A stretch of DNA of 64,000 nucleotides from Vibrio sp. J1-1. GTDB lineage: Bacteria; Pseudomonadota; Gammaproteobacteria; Enterobacterales; Vibrionaceae. A program made the position numbers and the translations under genes. The notes under the pieces are model-generated. The model had not been told where the DNA came from. It saw only the letters and a program-made list of their open reading frames with translations, and did no database searches. Numbering within the stretch: position 1 is the first letter of the stretch; every line of letters starts with the position of its first letter. The stretch spans positions 1 through 64,000 of the forward strand of contig NZ_JAKKCM010000017.1 in NCBI RefSeq assembly GCF_021728395.1, read 5' to 3'. Of this stretch, positions 39,739 through 51,612 are shown in pieces.

Positions 39739-40272
39739 TTAAGACTGCAATGCATCGCTCAGGCGGTTCAAACGACCACGCGCTGAGTCATCGATGACTA
39801 GGTCTCCGGCTCGAATAATAACCCCACCAAGTAGGGTCTCATCTACACTGCAATTCAGCTTCACTTTGCGTTCAAGACGCGCTTCAAGTTTGCTGCCGAT
39901 ATTTGCAAGCTGTTCATCAGAAAGTTCTGATGCTGAAATAACTTCAACATCGATTTCTTTCTCATGCTCTTTCTTCAAAATGAAGAATTGCTCACAAACA
40001 TCGGGAAGGGTCGTCAAACGACCATTCTCAGCCATTACCTTTAAAAGGTTTTGACCGTGTGCATCAACTTGGTCACCACAAACAGCAACAAATATTTCTG
40101 CCATTTTTTCGGCAGAGAATGAACTGGTTAGTAGTTCACTTATTTGTTCGTTTTTGGCAACTTCAGCAGCAAAAGACAACATTTGACCCCATTGGTCTAG
40201 TTGGCCTTTTTCTACCGAAAAGTCGAAGGCTGCTTTAGCATAGGGGCGTGCGATTGTAGTCAAATCAGACAT
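39739..40272 (-). CDS. atpH: ATP synthase delta subunit
   Basis: The delta subunit links F1 to the peripheral stalk. The 177-residue protein shows the N-terminal [19 protein letters not shown] and the C-terminal [20 protein letters not shown] signature of the OSCP/delta family. It ends 13 bases before the atpA start. Confidence 0.97.
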   Translation of the reverse strand: MSDLTTIARPYAKAAFDFSVEKGQLDQWGQMLSFAAEVAKNEQISELLTSSFSAEKMAEIFVAVCGDQVDAHGQNLLKVMAENGRLTTLPDVCEQFFILKKEHEKEIDVEVISASELSDEQLANIGSKLEARLERKVKLNCSVDETLLGGVIIRAGDLVIDDSARGRLNRLSDALQS

Positions 40273-40286
40273 ATGCGCCCCCAGAC

Positions 40287-40757
40287 TTAAAGTTTTGCAG
40301 TAATGTTGTCGAGAATATCTTTTTGCGCATCTTTATCGATAGTACGCTCAAGGATTTTCTCAGCACCAGCTACAGCCAGAGTAGCAACTTGTTTGCGCAG
40401 CTCATCGCGTGCACGATTGCGCTCGGCTTCAAGTTCAGCTTCCGCTTGCACTAGGATTTTCTGGCGTTCTGCCTGAGCTTCCTCGCGAGCTTCTTCTAAA
40501 ATTTGAGACTTACGCTTATTCGCTTGCTCGATGATCTCAGTTGCTGTGCGCTTCGCTTCTTTCAATTGATCAGAAGCGTTGGCTTGTGCTAGATCCAAGT
40601 CTTTTGCAGCACGTTCTGCTGCTTGAAGGCCGTCAGCGATTTTCTTCTGACGTTCTTCAATCGCTTGCATCAATGGTGGCCATACATACTTCATGCAGAA
40701 CCACACAAATAGTGCGAACGAGATTGCTTGACCTAGCAGAGTTGCGTTTATGTTCAC
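40287..40757 (-). CDS. atpF: ATP synthase F0 subunit b
   Basis: The peripheral stalk subunit b, with one N-terminal membrane helix (about 8-27: [20 protein letters not shown]) and a long, highly charged helix for the rest of its 156 residues. The start codon is GTG (GTG AAC ATA AAC). It lies between atpE and atpH. Confidence 0.97.
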   Translation of the reverse strand: MNINATLLGQAISFALFVWFCMKYVWPPLMQAIEERQKKIADGLQAAERAAKDLDLAQANASDQLKEAKRTATEIIEQANKRKSQILEEAREEAQAERQKILVQAEAELEAERNRARDELRKQVATLAVAGAEKILERTIDKDAQKDILDNITAKL

Positions 40758-40828
40758 AACAGCTACCCCTCTATTTGGACTTAGTGTTAATCAGTGACAA
40801 GCCAAGGCTCGTCCCGAGTTAAAGGTGA

Positions 40829-41110
<282 letters not shown>

Positions 41111-41138
41111 TTAGTGCCCAAATAAAAAGCTAAAAAAA

Positions 41139-41951
<813 letters not shown>

Positions 41952-41956
41952 TCATC

Positions 41957-42346
41957 CTATTTTTTGTTGTTAATGAATAGCACTGGTGCAAAGATATTAA
42001 TACCTAGTACCAGCAAATAGGTTAGTTTGAGGGGAACAAGTTCCACCTGCATATACATGTAGGCAACATAGAACAGTGCAACCGTGATGAGAATTTTCAG
42101 TACTTCGCCCGTATAGAAAGAAGCCGCGATGCGCTTGGCAGCGCGAGCCCCACTAAACATAAAAGCACATAGCGCGAACACTGCATTGGCAATGACAAAA
42201 ATGCCCCCACCAATCAACGCGGAAAGTCCCCAATCAGGATTTACGGCTACCGCCATTCCTGCTGCCACAAAAATAACCGCGCCAGACTGGATCATTAACA
42301 ATTGCCTTGCAAGCTCTCGTCCTGGTCTAGCTAACGCAGCTACCAT
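41957..42346 (-). CDS. atpI: ATP synthase assembly protein AtpI
   Basis: A 129-residue membrane protein with four predicted helices, the first gene of the atp operon. AtpI helps c-ring assembly or Mg2+ supply but is not part of the finished enzyme. The operon promoter should lie just upstream: a minus-strand TATAAT is seen at 42415-42410. Confidence 0.93.
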   Translation of the reverse strand: MVAALARPGRELARQLLMIQSGAVIFVAAGMAVAVNPDWGLSALIGGGIFVIANAVFALCAFMFSGARAAKRIAASFYTGEVLKILITVALFYVAYMYMQVELVPLKLTYLLVLGINIFAPVLFINNKK

Positions 42347-42535
42347 GTATTCGTACCTCTAGTAATATCCACTTCGCACTAAACTCACTGTGCAGTGAAA
42401 TTGGCGAAAATTATACGTTCAGTCCAACCGAATGCAATTAAATTGCATCAAAAACTTACAGTTTTGTTTACAAAACGACAACTTTCGCACAAAATTCGAA
42501 TTATTCATTTAATTGACCTAAATCAATTATCTCAC
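42347..42535 (-). promoter_or_regulatory. atp operon promoter region
   Basis: About 190 bases between atpI and the parB stop. On the minus strand a perfect -10, TATAAT, lies at 42415-42410, about 65 bases before the atpI start. The -35 is weak (TTGCAT with a 16-base spacer). The rest is AT-rich and holds no ORF. No clear terminator for parB was found. Confidence 0.45.
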
Positions 42536-43417
42536 TTAGGCCTCAAGCTTGGCAATAACTTGCTCTAATTTGTGAGGTTCATCAAGACTTATCGTCAGTT
42601 TCGCTTTTCCACTTGCAGAACGAACCAAAGAAACTTTTGCGTCAAGCTTCTGGCTTAATTTATGCGACATTTGCATAGCTTCGGTATCTTCTTGTTGCGC
42701 TTTTTGCTCATTTTGTGGTGCTAAACACTTTTTTACTAACTGTTCGGTTTGACGAACGTTCATTTGTTTATTTGCAACCTGCAGAGCAACTTCAATCTGC
42801 TGCTCACCTTCAAGAGCCAACAGCGCACGGGCATGGCCCATCTCAAGTTTTTTATCTGCAACTAGGCGCTTTACTTCAAGCTCAAGTTGATTCAAACGCA
42901 GTAAGTTACTGACCGTCGTTCTTGATTTACCAATCACGTCAGCAACCTGCTGGTGAGTCAAGGTAAACTCGTCCTGCAAACGCTCTAGAGCTTGTGACTC
43001 TTCGATGACATTGAGGTCTTCACGTTGAATGTTCTCAATCAACGCCATCGCAATCGCAGCACGGTCTTCTACCTTTTTCACCAAGCACGGAACACGCTTC
43101 AATCCCGCTTGCTTAGCGGCACGCCAACGTCGCTCACCTGCAATGATCTCGTATTGGCCACTATCTACCTGACGGACCACAATCGGCTGAATGATGCCTT
43201 GTGATTGAATTGAAGCGGCCAATTCTTCCAGCGCTTCTGGTGCCATATCTTTACGCGGTTGGTAGACACCCGGCTGCAATTGACTAATCGCGAGTTCAAT
43301 TAACTCACCGTCTGCTGATAAGGCTTGGCTTTGCGATGCAATATGCTGTTTCTCACGAGCAAATGAACTGGTCGACAACAACGCGTCCAGTCCTTTTCCT
43401 AAACCACGCTTAGACAT
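42536..43417 (-). CDS. parB: Chromosome partitioning protein ParB
   Basis: ParB binds parS sites near the origin, spreads as a CTP-dependent clamp and directs origin segregation with ParA. The 293-residue protein has the N-terminal nuclease-like domain with the GERRWRAAKQAGL Arg patch (about 94-106), a central HTH (LTHQQVADVIGKSRTTVSNLLRL, in part), and a C-terminal dimer domain. It follows parA by 24 bases. This is the chromosomal ParB1 type, consistent with the adjacent oriC. Confidence 0.97.
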   Translation of the reverse strand: MSKRGLGKGLDALLSTSSFAREKQHIASQSQALSADGELIELAISQLQPGVYQPRKDMAPEALEELAASIQSQGIIQPIVVRQVDSGQYEIIAGERRWRAAKQAGLKRVPCLVKKVEDRAAIAMALIENIQREDLNVIEESQALERLQDEFTLTHQQVADVIGKSRTTVSNLLRLNQLELEVKRLVADKKLEMGHARALLALEGEQQIEVALQVANKQMNVRQTEQLVKKCLAPQNEQKAQQEDTEAMQMSHKLSQKLDAKVSLVRSASGKAKLTISLDEPHKLEQVIAKLEA

Positions 43418-43441
43418 GGGTTTGAATTCCTTAGGTTAGAG

Positions 43442-44215
43442 TTAAACTGGGATTTCTTCGCGGCGAAGCATCTCACCCGCTAAGGCAAGATACGCTTTGG
43501 CACCAGCAGAGTACTTATCGTAATACATGGCAGGTTTACCATGGCTAGGCGCTTCGGCCAGACGAACATTACGTGGAATCACTGTGCGATAAACTTTCGT
43601 ACCAAAGTGCTTTTTAAGTTGATCGGATACTTCATTCGATAAGCGGTTACGCGGATCGTACATCGTGCGTAACAAACCTTCAATTTTCAGATTTTCATTC
43701 ACTACCGCTGCTAGTTTGCTAATCGTATCCATAAGAGCAGTTAAACCTTCTAACGCAAAGTATTCACATTGCATTGGCACCAACACTGAATCAGCTGCAG
43801 CCATAGCGTTGATTGTAAGAAGGTTTAGAGAAGGGGGACAATCGATAAAGATGAAATCATAGTTATCGCGAACTGACGCTAACGCATTTTTAAGGCGAAC
43901 TTCGCGCGCGAATACTTCCATCAGTTTGATTTCTGCTGCGGTAACATCACCGTTTGCAGCGATGAGATCATACTTTCCGGTTGTTTCAGAACACACCACT
44001 TGCTCAAATGGCGTGTCTTCCACCAAAAGATCGTATGCAGTGGCATCCACCATGTACTTATCAACACCACTAGCCATCGTAGCATTACCTTGAGGATCAA
44101 GATCGATAACCAAAACTTTGCGCTTTGTTGCCGCCATCGAAGCCGCTAAGTTAATGCACGTTGTTGTTTTGCCGACCCCACCTTTCTGGTTGGCGATTGC
44201 TACAATTTTACCCAC
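43442..44215 (-). CDS. parA: Chromosome partitioning ATPase ParA
   Basis: ParA (Soj/MinD family) ATPase that pulls ParB-bound origins toward the pole. The 257-residue protein has the deviant Walker A KGGVGKTT (11-18), the switch DLDPQGNAT (38-46) and FIFIDCPPSLN. The lack of an N-terminal HTH marks it as the short chromosomal type. Operon order mnmG-rsmG-parA-parB. Confidence 0.97.
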   Translation of the reverse strand: MGKIVAIANQKGGVGKTTTCINLAASMAATKRKVLVIDLDPQGNATMASGVDKYMVDATAYDLLVEDTPFEQVVCSETTGKYDLIAANGDVTAAEIKLMEVFAREVRLKNALASVRDNYDFIFIDCPPSLNLLTINAMAAADSVLVPMQCEYFALEGLTALMDTISKLAAVVNENLKIEGLLRTMYDPRNRLSNEVSDQLKKHFGTKVYRTVIPRNVRLAEAPSHGKPAMYYDKYSAGAKAYLALAGEMLRREEIPV

Positions 44216-44227
44216 ACGACTACCTCG

Positions 44228-44863
44228 CTAATTTTCCTTGCGCGATAAGATTACTAGATGACGATCCCCTTCCAACTCAGGAACAGTCAAAGATACGACA
44301 TCGGTCACATAACACCACTCAGGAAGCAGATCTATTTCATCTTTAGGGTGCTGTCCTTTCAATGCAAAAAACAATCCATTTTCCTGTTTCGGTAGATGGT
44401 GACACCATTCCACCATATCGGTCATTGAAGCAAAAGCACGGCTTAAAACACCATCGAATTTTTCTTCAGGTTGGAACTCTTCTACACGGCTTTGGACCGG
44501 AGTTACATTCTTAAGACCTAATGCATGTACAACCTGTTTTAGAAAACGAATGCGTTTACCCAAACTATCGAGCAGGTAGAATTCTTTTTCCGGATTCATG
44601 ATCGCCAATGGAATACCCGGTAATCCTGGGCCAGTACCAACGTCGATAAAGCGCTTACCTGGTAAGTGAGCGCTAACCACTATACTATCAAGAATATGTT
44701 TCACTAACATCTCAAGTGGATCACGTACTGAAGTTAAATTGTACGCTTTGTTCCATTTATCGAGCAGTTCAACATAACCGACAAGCTGTTCACGTTGCTT
44801 CTCTGATACTTCTAGGTCGGTTTGAGCAATCAATGCATCCAGTTTGGTTCGAAGTACACTCAT
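44228..44863 (-). CDS. rsmG: 16S rRNA m7G527 methyltransferase RsmG
   Basis: RsmG (GidB) methylates G527 in 16S rRNA with SAM. The 211-residue protein has the SAM motif [16 protein letters not shown] (about 70-85) and the family block [14 protein letters not shown]. Its start overlaps the mnmG stop by 1 base, so translation is coupled. Confidence 0.97.
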   Translation of the reverse strand: MSVLRTKLDALIAQTDLEVSEKQREQLVGYVELLDKWNKAYNLTSVRDPLEMLVKHILDSIVVSAHLPGKRFIDVGTGPGLPGIPLAIMNPEKEFYLLDSLGKRIRFLKQVVHALGLKNVTPVQSRVEEFQPEEKFDGVLSRAFASMTDMVEWCHHLPKQENGLFFALKGQHPKDEIDLLPEWCYVTDVVSLTVPELEGDRHLVILSRKEN

Positions 44864-46758
44864 TACTCATCCTCACCTTTTTTCAGTAAGCCATGCTTCT
44901 TCAGGTGAACCAGTAGAATCGAAATCGCCGCCGGTGTAATCCCTGAAATACGAGAAGCGATACCAATACTTTCAGGTTTCGCTTCGCTTAATTTTGCTAC
45001 CACCTCGTTCGATAGACCTTTCACTTGTTTGTAATCCAGATCAACCGGTAACTTAGTGTGTTCGTGGCGGAGCGACTTCTCGATCTCGTCTTGCTGACGC
45101 TTGATGTAGCCATCGTATTTCACCTGGATTTCAACCTGCTCAGCAGCCTGTTGATCGTCCAAAGCTGGTGCAAATGCGTCTAATTGAGTCAACTGAGAAT
45201 ATGAGATCTCTGGACGACGTAACAGATCCTCACCACTGGCTTCACGCGCCATTGGCGTTTTCAACAGTTTGTTCAGCTCATCGATACCCGCCGATTTTGG
45301 ATTCATCCAAGTTGACTTCAGGCGTTGACGCTCCGTTTCCATGTTGTCGATTTTTTCATTGAATCGTGCCCAACGCACATCATCAACCAGCCCAAGTTCA
45401 CGCGCTTTTTCGGTTAAGCGCAAATCAGCATTGTCTTCACGAAGCAAAAGGCGGTATTCCGCGCGAGACGTGAACATGCGGTACGGTTCTTTGGTGCCCA
45501 TGGTGGATAAGTCATCAATCAATACGCCCATGTAAGCCTGATCGCGACGTGGGTTCCAGCCCTCTTTGTCCTGGCTGTACAAACTGGCGTTCAAACCTGC
45601 CATCAAACCCTGAGCTGCCGCTTCTTCGTACCCGGTTGTACCGTTAATTTGGCCAGCAAAAAACAAACCATGGATAAATTTCGTTTCGTACGTCTGCTTC
45701 AAGTCTCGTGGATCAAAGAAATCGTACTCAATCGCGTAACCCGGACGAACAATGTGTGCATTCTCAAAACCTTTCATTGAACGAACAATTTGCACCTGCA
45801 CATCAAACGGTAAGCTGGTCGAAATACCATTCGGGTACAGCTCGTTGGTTGTCAGGCCTTCTGGCTCAATAAAAATCTGGTGACTGTTTTTGTCAGCGAA
45901 ACGCATCACTTTGTCTTCGATAGACGGACAGTAACGAGGACCAATGCCTTCAATAACGCCAGCATACATTGGACTGCGATCAAGGTTAGCACGGATCACA
46001 TCGTGTGTGCTTTCGTTGGTGTGCGTAATGAAACACGGTATTTGACGCGGATGTTGCTCACGCTTGCCGAGGAATGAAAATACCGGGGTCGGATTATCAC
46101 CGTGTTGCTCTTCCAGTACGGAGAAATCAACAGTACGTGCATCAATACGTGGTGGTGTCCCTGTTTTGAGACGATCCACGCGGAATGGCAGCTCACGCAG
46201 ACGATCAGCAAGTGCGATCGATGGTGGATCACCTGCACGGCCACCTGAAGAACTTTCCATACCGATATGGATCTTACCGCCTAGGAACGTACCAACCGTC
46301 AACACAACCGATTTGGCGTGGAATTTAAGACCCATTTGAGTCACAACGCCAATCACATGATCCTGTTCAACAATCAGATCATCAACCGATTGTTGGAAAA
46401 GAGTTAGGTTGGGTGCATTTTCTAATGCACTGCGAACGTAGGCTTTGTAAAGGGCACGATCGGCTTGAGCACGAGTTGCTCGTACCGCTGGACCTTTAGA
46501 GGCATTGAGCGTTCGAAATTGAATACCTGCATGATCAATAGCTTGCGCCATCAAACCGCCCATTGCATCCACTTCTTTGACTAAATGACCTTTGCCAATA
46601 CCACCAATCGCCGGATTACAAGACATCTGGCCTAATGTATCGATGTTATGGGTAAGGAGAAGCGTTTTTTGTCCTGTACGTGCAGATGCGAGTGCGGCTT
46701 CCGTTCCAGCATGTCCGCCACCAACAACAATGACGTCAAAATTTTCGTGATAAAGCAT
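44863..46758 (-). CDS. mnmG: tRNA uridine-5-carboxymethylaminomethyl modification enzyme MnmG
   Basis: MnmG (GidA) with MnmE builds the cmnm5 group on U34 of several tRNAs. The 631-residue protein has the FAD fold motif [18 protein letters not shown] (about 12-29), the GidA signatures ([12 protein letters not shown] and [21 protein letters not shown], in parts) and the C-terminal helical domain. It is transcribed away from oriC, which lies directly upstream; its partner mnmE lies on the other side of oriC. Confidence 0.98.
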   Translation of the reverse strand: MLYHENFDVIVVGGGHAGTEAALASARTGQKTLLLTHNIDTLGQMSCNPAIGGIGKGHLVKEVDAMGGLMAQAIDHAGIQFRTLNASKGPAVRATRAQADRALYKAYVRSALENAPNLTLFQQSVDDLIVEQDHVIGVVTQMGLKFHAKSVVLTVGTFLGGKIHIGMESSSGGRAGDPPSIALADRLRELPFRVDRLKTGTPPRIDARTVDFSVLEEQHGDNPTPVFSFLGKREQHPRQIPCFITHTNESTHDVIRANLDRSPMYAGVIEGIGPRYCPSIEDKVMRFADKNSHQIFIEPEGLTTNELYPNGISTSLPFDVQVQIVRSMKGFENAHIVRPGYAIEYDFFDPRDLKQTYETKFIHGLFFAGQINGTTGYEEAAAQGLMAGLNASLYSQDKEGWNPRRDQAYMGVLIDDLSTMGTKEPYRMFTSRAEYRLLLREDNADLRLTEKARELGLVDDVRWARFNEKIDNMETERQRLKSTWMNPKSAGIDELNKLLKTPMAREASGEDLLRRPEISYSQLTQLDAFAPALDDQQAAEQVEIQVKYDGYIKRQQDEIEKSLRHEHTKLPVDLDYKQVKGLSNEVVAKLSEAKPESIGIASRISGITPAAISILLVHLKKHGLLKKGEDE

Positions 46759-46870
46759 GAACCGACCTCAGGTATTCAAAGGATTTATTGGACAGATAAA
46801 GGAGCAGCATTTTACCTGCTTTATGCCACAGAGAAAATCGTTTTCTCGCTTTATCCATTTTAAGCTCCAA

Positions 46871-46923
46871 GAGTTATATATATAAGATCTATATATATGA
46901 TCTTTTATTAGATCTATTATTAG
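46871..46923. repeat. DNA unwinding element with GATC-headed 13-mer-like repeats
   Basis: Three adjacent units begin with GATC: GATCTATATATAT (46886-46898), GATCTTTTATTA (46899-46910, one base short) and GATCTATTATTAG (46911-46923), preceded by TTATATATATAA. They fit the oriC L/M/R 13-mer consensus (GATCTNTTNTTTT) loosely. The duplex here should melt first. Confidence 0.88.
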
Positions 46924-46936
46924 GATCGACCGTTTC

Positions 46937-47183
46937 TGTGGATAACCGAGAAATGATCAACAAGATCATGGATCTTGTTTGGATCATATCTTGTGATCTT
47001 GCTTGGATCAGATCGAGTATTACCTGGGATCAAAATGGGTAGTTATACACAGGGGGGTAAAATGATCAAAGTTGTTCTTTGGATAACTAAAGGAAAATAA
47101 CTGGATATTAGCATGCTTATCCACAGCTCAAGTGCTCGTTTTTTAATCAACTGATTGGCTGTTTAGAGAGAAAGTTATTCACA
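46937..47183. promoter_or_regulatory. DnaA box array of oriC
   Basis: Five 9-mers are seen. TGTGGATAA at 46937-46945 (minus orientation of TTATCCACA, R1-like), TTATACACA at 47043-47051 (R2-like), TTTGGATAA at 47078-47086 (minus orientation of TTATCCAAA, R3-like), TTATCCACA at 47117-47125 (R4-like), and TTATTCACA at 47175-47183, nearer to mioC. The two end boxes of the core (R1 and R4) are perfect consensus. Intervening TTGGATCA and TGGGATCA sequences are possible weak sites. Confidence 0.93.
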
Positions 47184-47235
47184 TTGAGGGTGACAGAGCC
47201 GCAATGCGACTCTGTTAAGTAGGAGAAAGTGGCAG

Positions 47236-47670
47236 TTAAAATTGTTCGATGTGCTCTTTTAGCCATTCTTCTGCGGCGTCTTCTGGCACTTCGTGGCTAA
47301 GGACATCAATCTTGAAGCAGTCTGTAATTGGTGTGGCACCAATGTCTTCCAGTAAATCATACGCATGCTGGCCAGCGGCACAGAACGTATCATAGCTAGA
47401 GTCACCAATTGCAATCACGGCAAACTTCACATTCGCCATTTTCGGTGGGGTATTTTGCAACGCAGCAATGAACGGCTGAATATTGTCTGGATACTCACCG
47501 GCACCATGGGTAGAGGTGATCACCAGCCAGGTACCTTGATTGTCAATAGAGGCCAATTCTGGCTGGTTGTGGATCGTGGTTTCAAATCCGTTCTCGATGA
47601 GTAGATCACTCAGGTGATCCCCCACGTATTCAGTGCCACCCAGGGTACTGCCTGTAATAATATGGATCAT
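47236..47670 (-). CDS. mioC: Flavodoxin-like protein MioC
   Basis: A 144-residue FMN-binding flavodoxin with [14 protein letters not shown] (5-18) for the phosphate loop and [14 protein letters not shown] for the second FMN loop. In E. coli it supports biotin synthase in vitro, and transcription from mioC runs into oriC. Here too it is transcribed toward the origin; no DnaA box was seen in its upstream region. Confidence 0.95.
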   Translation of the reverse strand: MIHIITGSTLGGTEYVGDHLSDLLIENGFETTIHNQPELASIDNQGTWLVITSTHGAGEYPDNIQPFIAALQNTPPKMANVKFAVIAIGDSSYDTFCAAGQHAYDLLEDIGATPITDCFKIDVLSHEVPEDAAEEWLKEHIEQF

Positions 47671-47720
47671 TTATCTTCCTTATAAGCCATACCTGCGCTC
47701 GTACAGATGAGCGAGTGTAC

Positions 47721-47759
47721 AAAAAGAAACGCGGTGGTAAACCTAAGCTTAACACCGCG
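47721..47759 (-). terminator. Terminator of mnmE
   Basis: On the minus strand CGCGGTG and CACCGCG pair around a 16-base loop and are followed by TTTCTTTTT. It lies just after the mnmE stop and before mioC. Confidence 0.8.
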
Positions 47760-47766
47760 CGTTATA

Positions 47767-49128
47767 TTATTTGCCGATACAGAATGAAGAGAAAATACGA
47801 CCGAGCAGATCGTCTGAACTGAACTCCCCGGTAATCTCATTCAGATGTTGCTGAGTGATGCGCAGCTCTTCTGCGAGTATCTCACCAGCCATATAACCTT
47901 CAAGCTGCTCCTGACCAATTTGTAGGTGCTGTGCAGCGCGTTCTAATGCATCCAGATGACGGCGACGAGCCATAAAGCCACCCTCGGTGTTGCCTGAGAA
48001 GCCCATGCACTCTTTTAAATGTGCACGCAAGGCGTCAACACCGGTCCCTGTTTTTGCCGACAGGCGGATCAGAGTAGGGTTGTTGACATGACAGATACCC
48101 ATTTCTTCACCGGTTTGATCCGCTTTGTTGCGGATCACTGTCATACCAATGCTGTCAGGTAGGCGATCAACAAAGTCAGGCCAGATGTCTTTAGGATCGG
48201 TCGCATCGGTTGTGGTGCCATCGACCATAAACAGCACTCGGTCTGCTTGTGCTATTTCATCCCAAGCGCGTTCGATACCAATTTTTTCTACTTCATCGGA
48301 GGCGTCACGTAAGCCTGCGGTATCGATGATGTGTAACGGCATTCCATCAATATGGATGTGTTCACGCAGAACGTCACGAGTGGTACCCGCGATATCAGTC
48401 ACGATGGCGGACTCTTTACCCGAGAGTGCATTCAACAGACTGGATTTACCCGCGTTAGGGCGACCCGCGATAACAACCTTCATACCCTCACGCATAATTG
48501 CGCCCTGATTGGCTTCACGACGCACGGCATCAAGGTTATCGATAATTGCTTGCAGATCCCCAGCCACTTTACCGTCGGCAAGAAAATCAATTTCTTCTTC
48601 TGGGAAATCAATTGCGGCTTCGACATAGATGCGTAGGTGAATCAGTGATTCCACCAGCGTTTGAATGCGTTGAGAGAACTGACCTTGCAGTGACTGTAGG
48701 GCAGATTTCGCCGCTTCTTCAGAACTGGCGTCAATTAGGTCGGCAATCGCCTCTGCTTGAGTCAGGTCCATTTTATCGTTGAGGAATGCACGTTCAGAGA
48801 ATTCCCCCGGACGCGCAGCACGCACGCCTTCAATGCCCAGGATACGTTTAATCAGCATGTCCATGACGACAGGGCCGCCGTGGCCTTGCAGTTCAAGTAC
48901 ATCTTCGCCTGTAAACGAATGTGGGTTAGGGAAGTACAGAGCGATGCCCTGGTCAAGCACTGTCCCATTCTCTGCCTGAAATGGCAGATATTCTGCGTAG
49001 CGAGGCTTGAGTGTTTTACCTGTCACTTCCTCTGCCACCAAATTGGCCTTCGGGCCGGAAACACGAATAATGCCGACACCGCCACGACCAGGTGCGGTCG
49101 CTTGAGCGACAATCGTATCTGTAGTCAT
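47767..49128 (-). CDS. mnmE: tRNA modification GTPase MnmE
   Basis: MnmE (TrmE) is the GTPase partner of MnmG in U34 modification. The 453-residue protein has an N-terminal formyl-THF-binding domain, a helical domain, an inserted G domain with GRPNAGKSS (222-230), [15 protein letters not shown] and NKAD, and ends in the conserved CIGK with Cys450. Both GTPase and modification motifs are intact. Confidence 0.98.
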   Translation of the reverse strand: MTTDTIVAQATAPGRGGVGIIRVSGPKANLVAEEVTGKTLKPRYAEYLPFQAENGTVLDQGIALYFPNPHSFTGEDVLELQGHGGPVVMDMLIKRILGIEGVRAARPGEFSERAFLNDKMDLTQAEAIADLIDASSEEAAKSALQSLQGQFSQRIQTLVESLIHLRIYVEAAIDFPEEEIDFLADGKVAGDLQAIIDNLDAVRREANQGAIMREGMKVVIAGRPNAGKSSLLNALSGKESAIVTDIAGTTRDVLREHIHIDGMPLHIIDTAGLRDASDEVEKIGIERAWDEIAQADRVLFMVDGTTTDATDPKDIWPDFVDRLPDSIGMTVIRNKADQTGEEMGICHVNNPTLIRLSAKTGTGVDALRAHLKECMGFSGNTEGGFMARRRHLDALERAAQHLQIGQEQLEGYMAGEILAEELRITQQHLNEITGEFSSDDLLGRIFSSFCIGK

Positions 49129-49202
49129 AATCTTGCCTTTTGAGCTGGGCTATAAGGTATGTTGACCCTAGGGAGCCATCATTTGTTAGCTGAATTGTAA
49201 TC

Positions 49203-49238
49203 AGCCAAAAACAAAAAGGCGACCTTTTGGCCGCCTTT
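49203..49238 (-). terminator. Terminator of the rpmH-rnpA-yidD-yidC operon
   Basis: On the minus strand AAAGGCG and CGCCTTT pair around a 10-base loop and are followed by TTGTTTTTGG. It lies about 20 bases after the yidC stop. Confidence 0.88.
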
Positions 49239-49258
49239 CTCAATCATTTCCTAAAGGA

Positions 49259-50881
49259 TTACTTAGTGTGTAAGCCTTTTTTCTCTAATCCTTTATAGAT
49301 CAGAGTTTGCTGGATAAGCGTAACGATGTTCGAAACCAACCAGTAAAGAACGAGACCTGATGGGAAGAACAGGAAGAAGAAAGTAAACATAACCGGCATA
49401 AAGGTCATGATCTTCTGTTGCATCGGATCCGTTACTGTTGTCGGGCTCATCTTCTGGATCATGAACATTGAAGCACCCATCAGTAGTGGCAGGATGTAGT
49501 ATGGGTCCTGCGCTGAAAGGTCATGAATCCAACCGAAGAATGGAGAGTGACGTAGCTCAACCGATTCCATCAGTGCCCAGTATAGTGAGATGAAGATTGG
49601 CATCTGTAGGATAAGAGGTAGACAGCCACCAAGTGGGTTTACTTTCTCTTTCTTGTACAGTTCCATCATCTCTTGGCTCATACGCTGACGATCATCGCCG
49701 ATGCGTTCACGCATTGCTTGCAGCTTAGGCTGTAGCATACGCATTTTCGCCATAGACGTGTACTGAGCTTTTGTTAGTGGGTACATTGCACCACGAACCA
49801 CGAAGGTCAACAGGATGATTGCCACACCCCAGTTAGACACTAAGCCGTGAATCATAGATAGTAGCCAGTGTAGTGGCTTCGCGATGAACCATAGCCAGCC
49901 GTAATCCACAACAAGGTCTAGGTTAGGCGCAACCGCTTCCATTTGGTCCTGAAGTTTAGGGCCTACCCATAGCGTTGCTTCAAACTTCGCTTGATCGCCA
50001 TTTGCAATTGTCTTGTTCGGCATACGAACACCGATATCGCCTAGGTTACCGATCACACGAGTGTAAAGATTTGTTCCTGGTTCGTTACGTGGAATCCAAG
50101 CAGCGGCGAAGTAGTGTTGGATCATTGCTGCCCAACCTTGGCCGTCTACTAGATTGATAGACAGGTTACGATCCTGCATATCATCAAAGCTGTATTTTTT
50201 GTAACGAGTATCTTCTGTTGAGAAAGCACCGCCGCGGTATGTCGGCATAGTGATGCTGCCGCCATCGTCCATTAGGTTTTGACGCAAATGAGCGTACATA
50301 CCAAATGTTGCGTTGTTACCTGAGTTGTTGACGACATCGTACTCAACATTAAGTGCGTAGCTGCCGCGCTTAAAGATGTAAGTCTTAGTGTACTCAATAC
50401 CATTTGCTGTGAAAGTCATTGGAACGCGTAGTTCGTCTTGACCATCTGTAAGCGTAAAGCTGTCTGCACTTACATTGTAGTGAGGGCGGTTAGTGCTGCT
50501 AAGGTCGATACCCTGTGGACCCACAAGGCCGCTTTGCGCGATGAACTGGTGACCTTGAGTGTCTTTTAGCAGAACAAACGGGTCAGCAGAATCAAGTTCA
50601 GCAGAATATTCATTTAGGTCGGCATGTACCACATCGCCACCAACGGTGTCGATCGACAGAGTTAAAACATCAGTCGTTACTGTGATAGTTTTTGCAGAAG
50701 CTTGCTGGTGTCCCGGAGCTGGGTCTAGATCATCAGCAAAAGATGGTGCAGGTAGACTGCTGTTTGATTGAGCCTGTTCAACTGCTTGAGGTTCTGGATT
50801 CTTCGCTACTTGCCATTGTTGAAACAGCAAGAAAGAAACCAGAGCCAAACCGATGAGCAGGATATTACGTTGAGAATCCAT
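49259..50881 (-). CDS. yidC: Membrane protein insertase YidC
   Basis: YidC inserts and folds inner-membrane proteins, alone or with SecYEG. The 540-residue protein has an N-terminal membrane helix ([21 protein letters not shown], in part), a large periplasmic P1 beta domain (about 55-330), and the conserved five-helix core near 350-530 with the positively charged groove residue in [17 protein letters not shown]. It lies 2 bases after yidD. Confidence 0.97.
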   Translation of the reverse strand: MDSQRNILLIGLALVSFLLFQQWQVAKNPEPQAVEQAQSNSSLPAPSFADDLDPAPGHQQASAKTITVTTDVLTLSIDTVGGDVVHADLNEYSAELDSADPFVLLKDTQGHQFIAQSGLVGPQGIDLSSTNRPHYNVSADSFTLTDGQDELRVPMTFTANGIEYTKTYIFKRGSYALNVEYDVVNNSGNNATFGMYAHLRQNLMDDGGSITMPTYRGGAFSTEDTRYKKYSFDDMQDRNLSINLVDGQGWAAMIQHYFAAAWIPRNEPGTNLYTRVIGNLGDIGVRMPNKTIANGDQAKFEATLWVGPKLQDQMEAVAPNLDLVVDYGWLWFIAKPLHWLLSMIHGLVSNWGVAIILLTFVVRGAMYPLTKAQYTSMAKMRMLQPKLQAMRERIGDDRQRMSQEMMELYKKEKVNPLGGCLPLILQMPIFISLYWALMESVELRHSPFFGWIHDLSAQDPYYILPLLMGASMFMIQKMSPTTVTDPMQQKIMTFMPVMFTFFFLFFPSGLVLYWLVSNIVTLIQQTLIYKGLEKKGLHTK

Positions 50882-50883
50882 CG

Positions 50884-51141
50884 TTAGTTATCTCTGTCTT
50901 GTTTTTGGACTGGTGGAACGGGGTCATACCCCCCTTCATTCAAAGGGTGGCATTTTAATAGACGTTTGCCTGATAACCAACATCCTTTTACAAAACCGTG
51001 AGCTCTCAAAGCTTCTAGCGCGTAAGTGGAACAAGTTGGTGTGAACCGGCAACGAGGACCAATCAAAGGGCTGATAAACCAGCGATACAGATAAACGAGC
51101 CCAATGGCTATCCACGTGAAGGGCGAGACAGGCGTTGCCAT
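50884..51141 (-). CDS. yidD: Membrane protein insertion efficiency factor YidD
   Basis: An 85-residue protein of the YidD (DUF37) family with the typical [16 protein letters not shown] motif and the C-terminal GGYDPVPP. It assists YidC-dependent insertion. Its start overlaps the end of rnpA by 34 bases, the usual tight rnpA-yidD-yidC coupling. Confidence 0.95.
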   Translation of the reverse strand: MATPVSPFTWIAIGLVYLYRWFISPLIGPRCRFTPTCSTYALEALRAHGFVKGCWLSGKRLLKCHPLNEGGYDPVPPVQKQDRDN

Positions 51142-51464
51142 AGCTTATCAAACAATTTAAATAATTCCTCATTGCTTAAATCTTGCGCGCTTTTCTTCGC
51201 GATCACAACAAAATCTTTGTTTGGAAGTTGATGTTGTTTATTACGAAAGCTTTCACGAGCCAGGCGCTTAAATCGGTTACGACCGACGGCAGTTTTTATC
51301 TGCTTTTTCGGAACGGCTAGACCTAATCGTGGATGAGAAAGAGTGTTATTGCGAGCAATGATGGTGAAATGAGGCGAGCCAGCACGATGAGCTTGCTGGA
51401 AGACGTTTTGATAATGCTCGGGAGTTAACAAACGTAACTCCCGATTAAACGCGTACGTGTTCAA
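51108..51464 (-). CDS. rnpA: Ribonuclease P protein component
   Basis: RnpA binds the RNase P RNA for tRNA 5' maturation. The 118-residue protein has the RNR motif in [14 protein letters not shown] (about 62-75) and the LGLAVPKK segment. The start is a TTG codon at 51464, 13 bases after rpmH; no ATG exists before the conserved [13 protein letters not shown] region. Confidence 0.95.
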   Translation of the reverse strand: MNTYAFNRELRLLTPEHYQNVFQQAHRAGSPHFTIIARNNTLSHPRLGLAVPKKQIKTAVGRNRFKRLARESFRNKQHQLPNKDFVVIAKKSAQDLSNEELFKLFDKLWQRLSRPSRG

Positions 51465-51477
51465 AATAAACTAGCGA

Positions 51478-51612
51478 TTATTTTGATAGGCGCGCACGGC
51501 CTTTTGCACGACGTGCGTTGATAACTTTACGACCGTTCTTAGTTGCCATGCGAGCACGGAAGCCGTGAGTACGCTTGCGCTTTAGAACTGTAGGTTGAAA
51601 AGTGCGTTTCAT
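51478..51612 (-). CDS. rpmH: 50S ribosomal protein L34
   Basis: A 44-residue basic protein, [20 protein letters not shown] with C-terminal [13 protein letters not shown], which is L34 beyond doubt. It was too short for ordinary ORF calling. It leads the rpmH-rnpA-yidD-yidC operon. AAGGTAATTATC precedes the ATG. Translation of L34 and RnpA from one transcript is the usual gammaproteobacterial arrangement. Confidence 0.98.

Larger units (their letters stand above)
46759..47235. other. oriC: Chromosomal replication origin oriC
   Basis: The space between mnmG and mioC has all parts of an enteric/Vibrio oriC. There is an AT-rich unwinding element (about 46871-46923) with GATC-headed 13-mer-like repeats. 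A DnaA box array follows, in the same order and with the same sequence variants I recall for E. coli R1, R2, R3 and R4. GATC (Dam/SeqA) sites are dense: 13 from 46886 to 47067. DnaA itself is encoded 7 kb away. TTGGATCA-type motifs in the middle may be low-affinity DnaA-ATP sites. Replication would run both ways from here. Confidence 0.96.
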
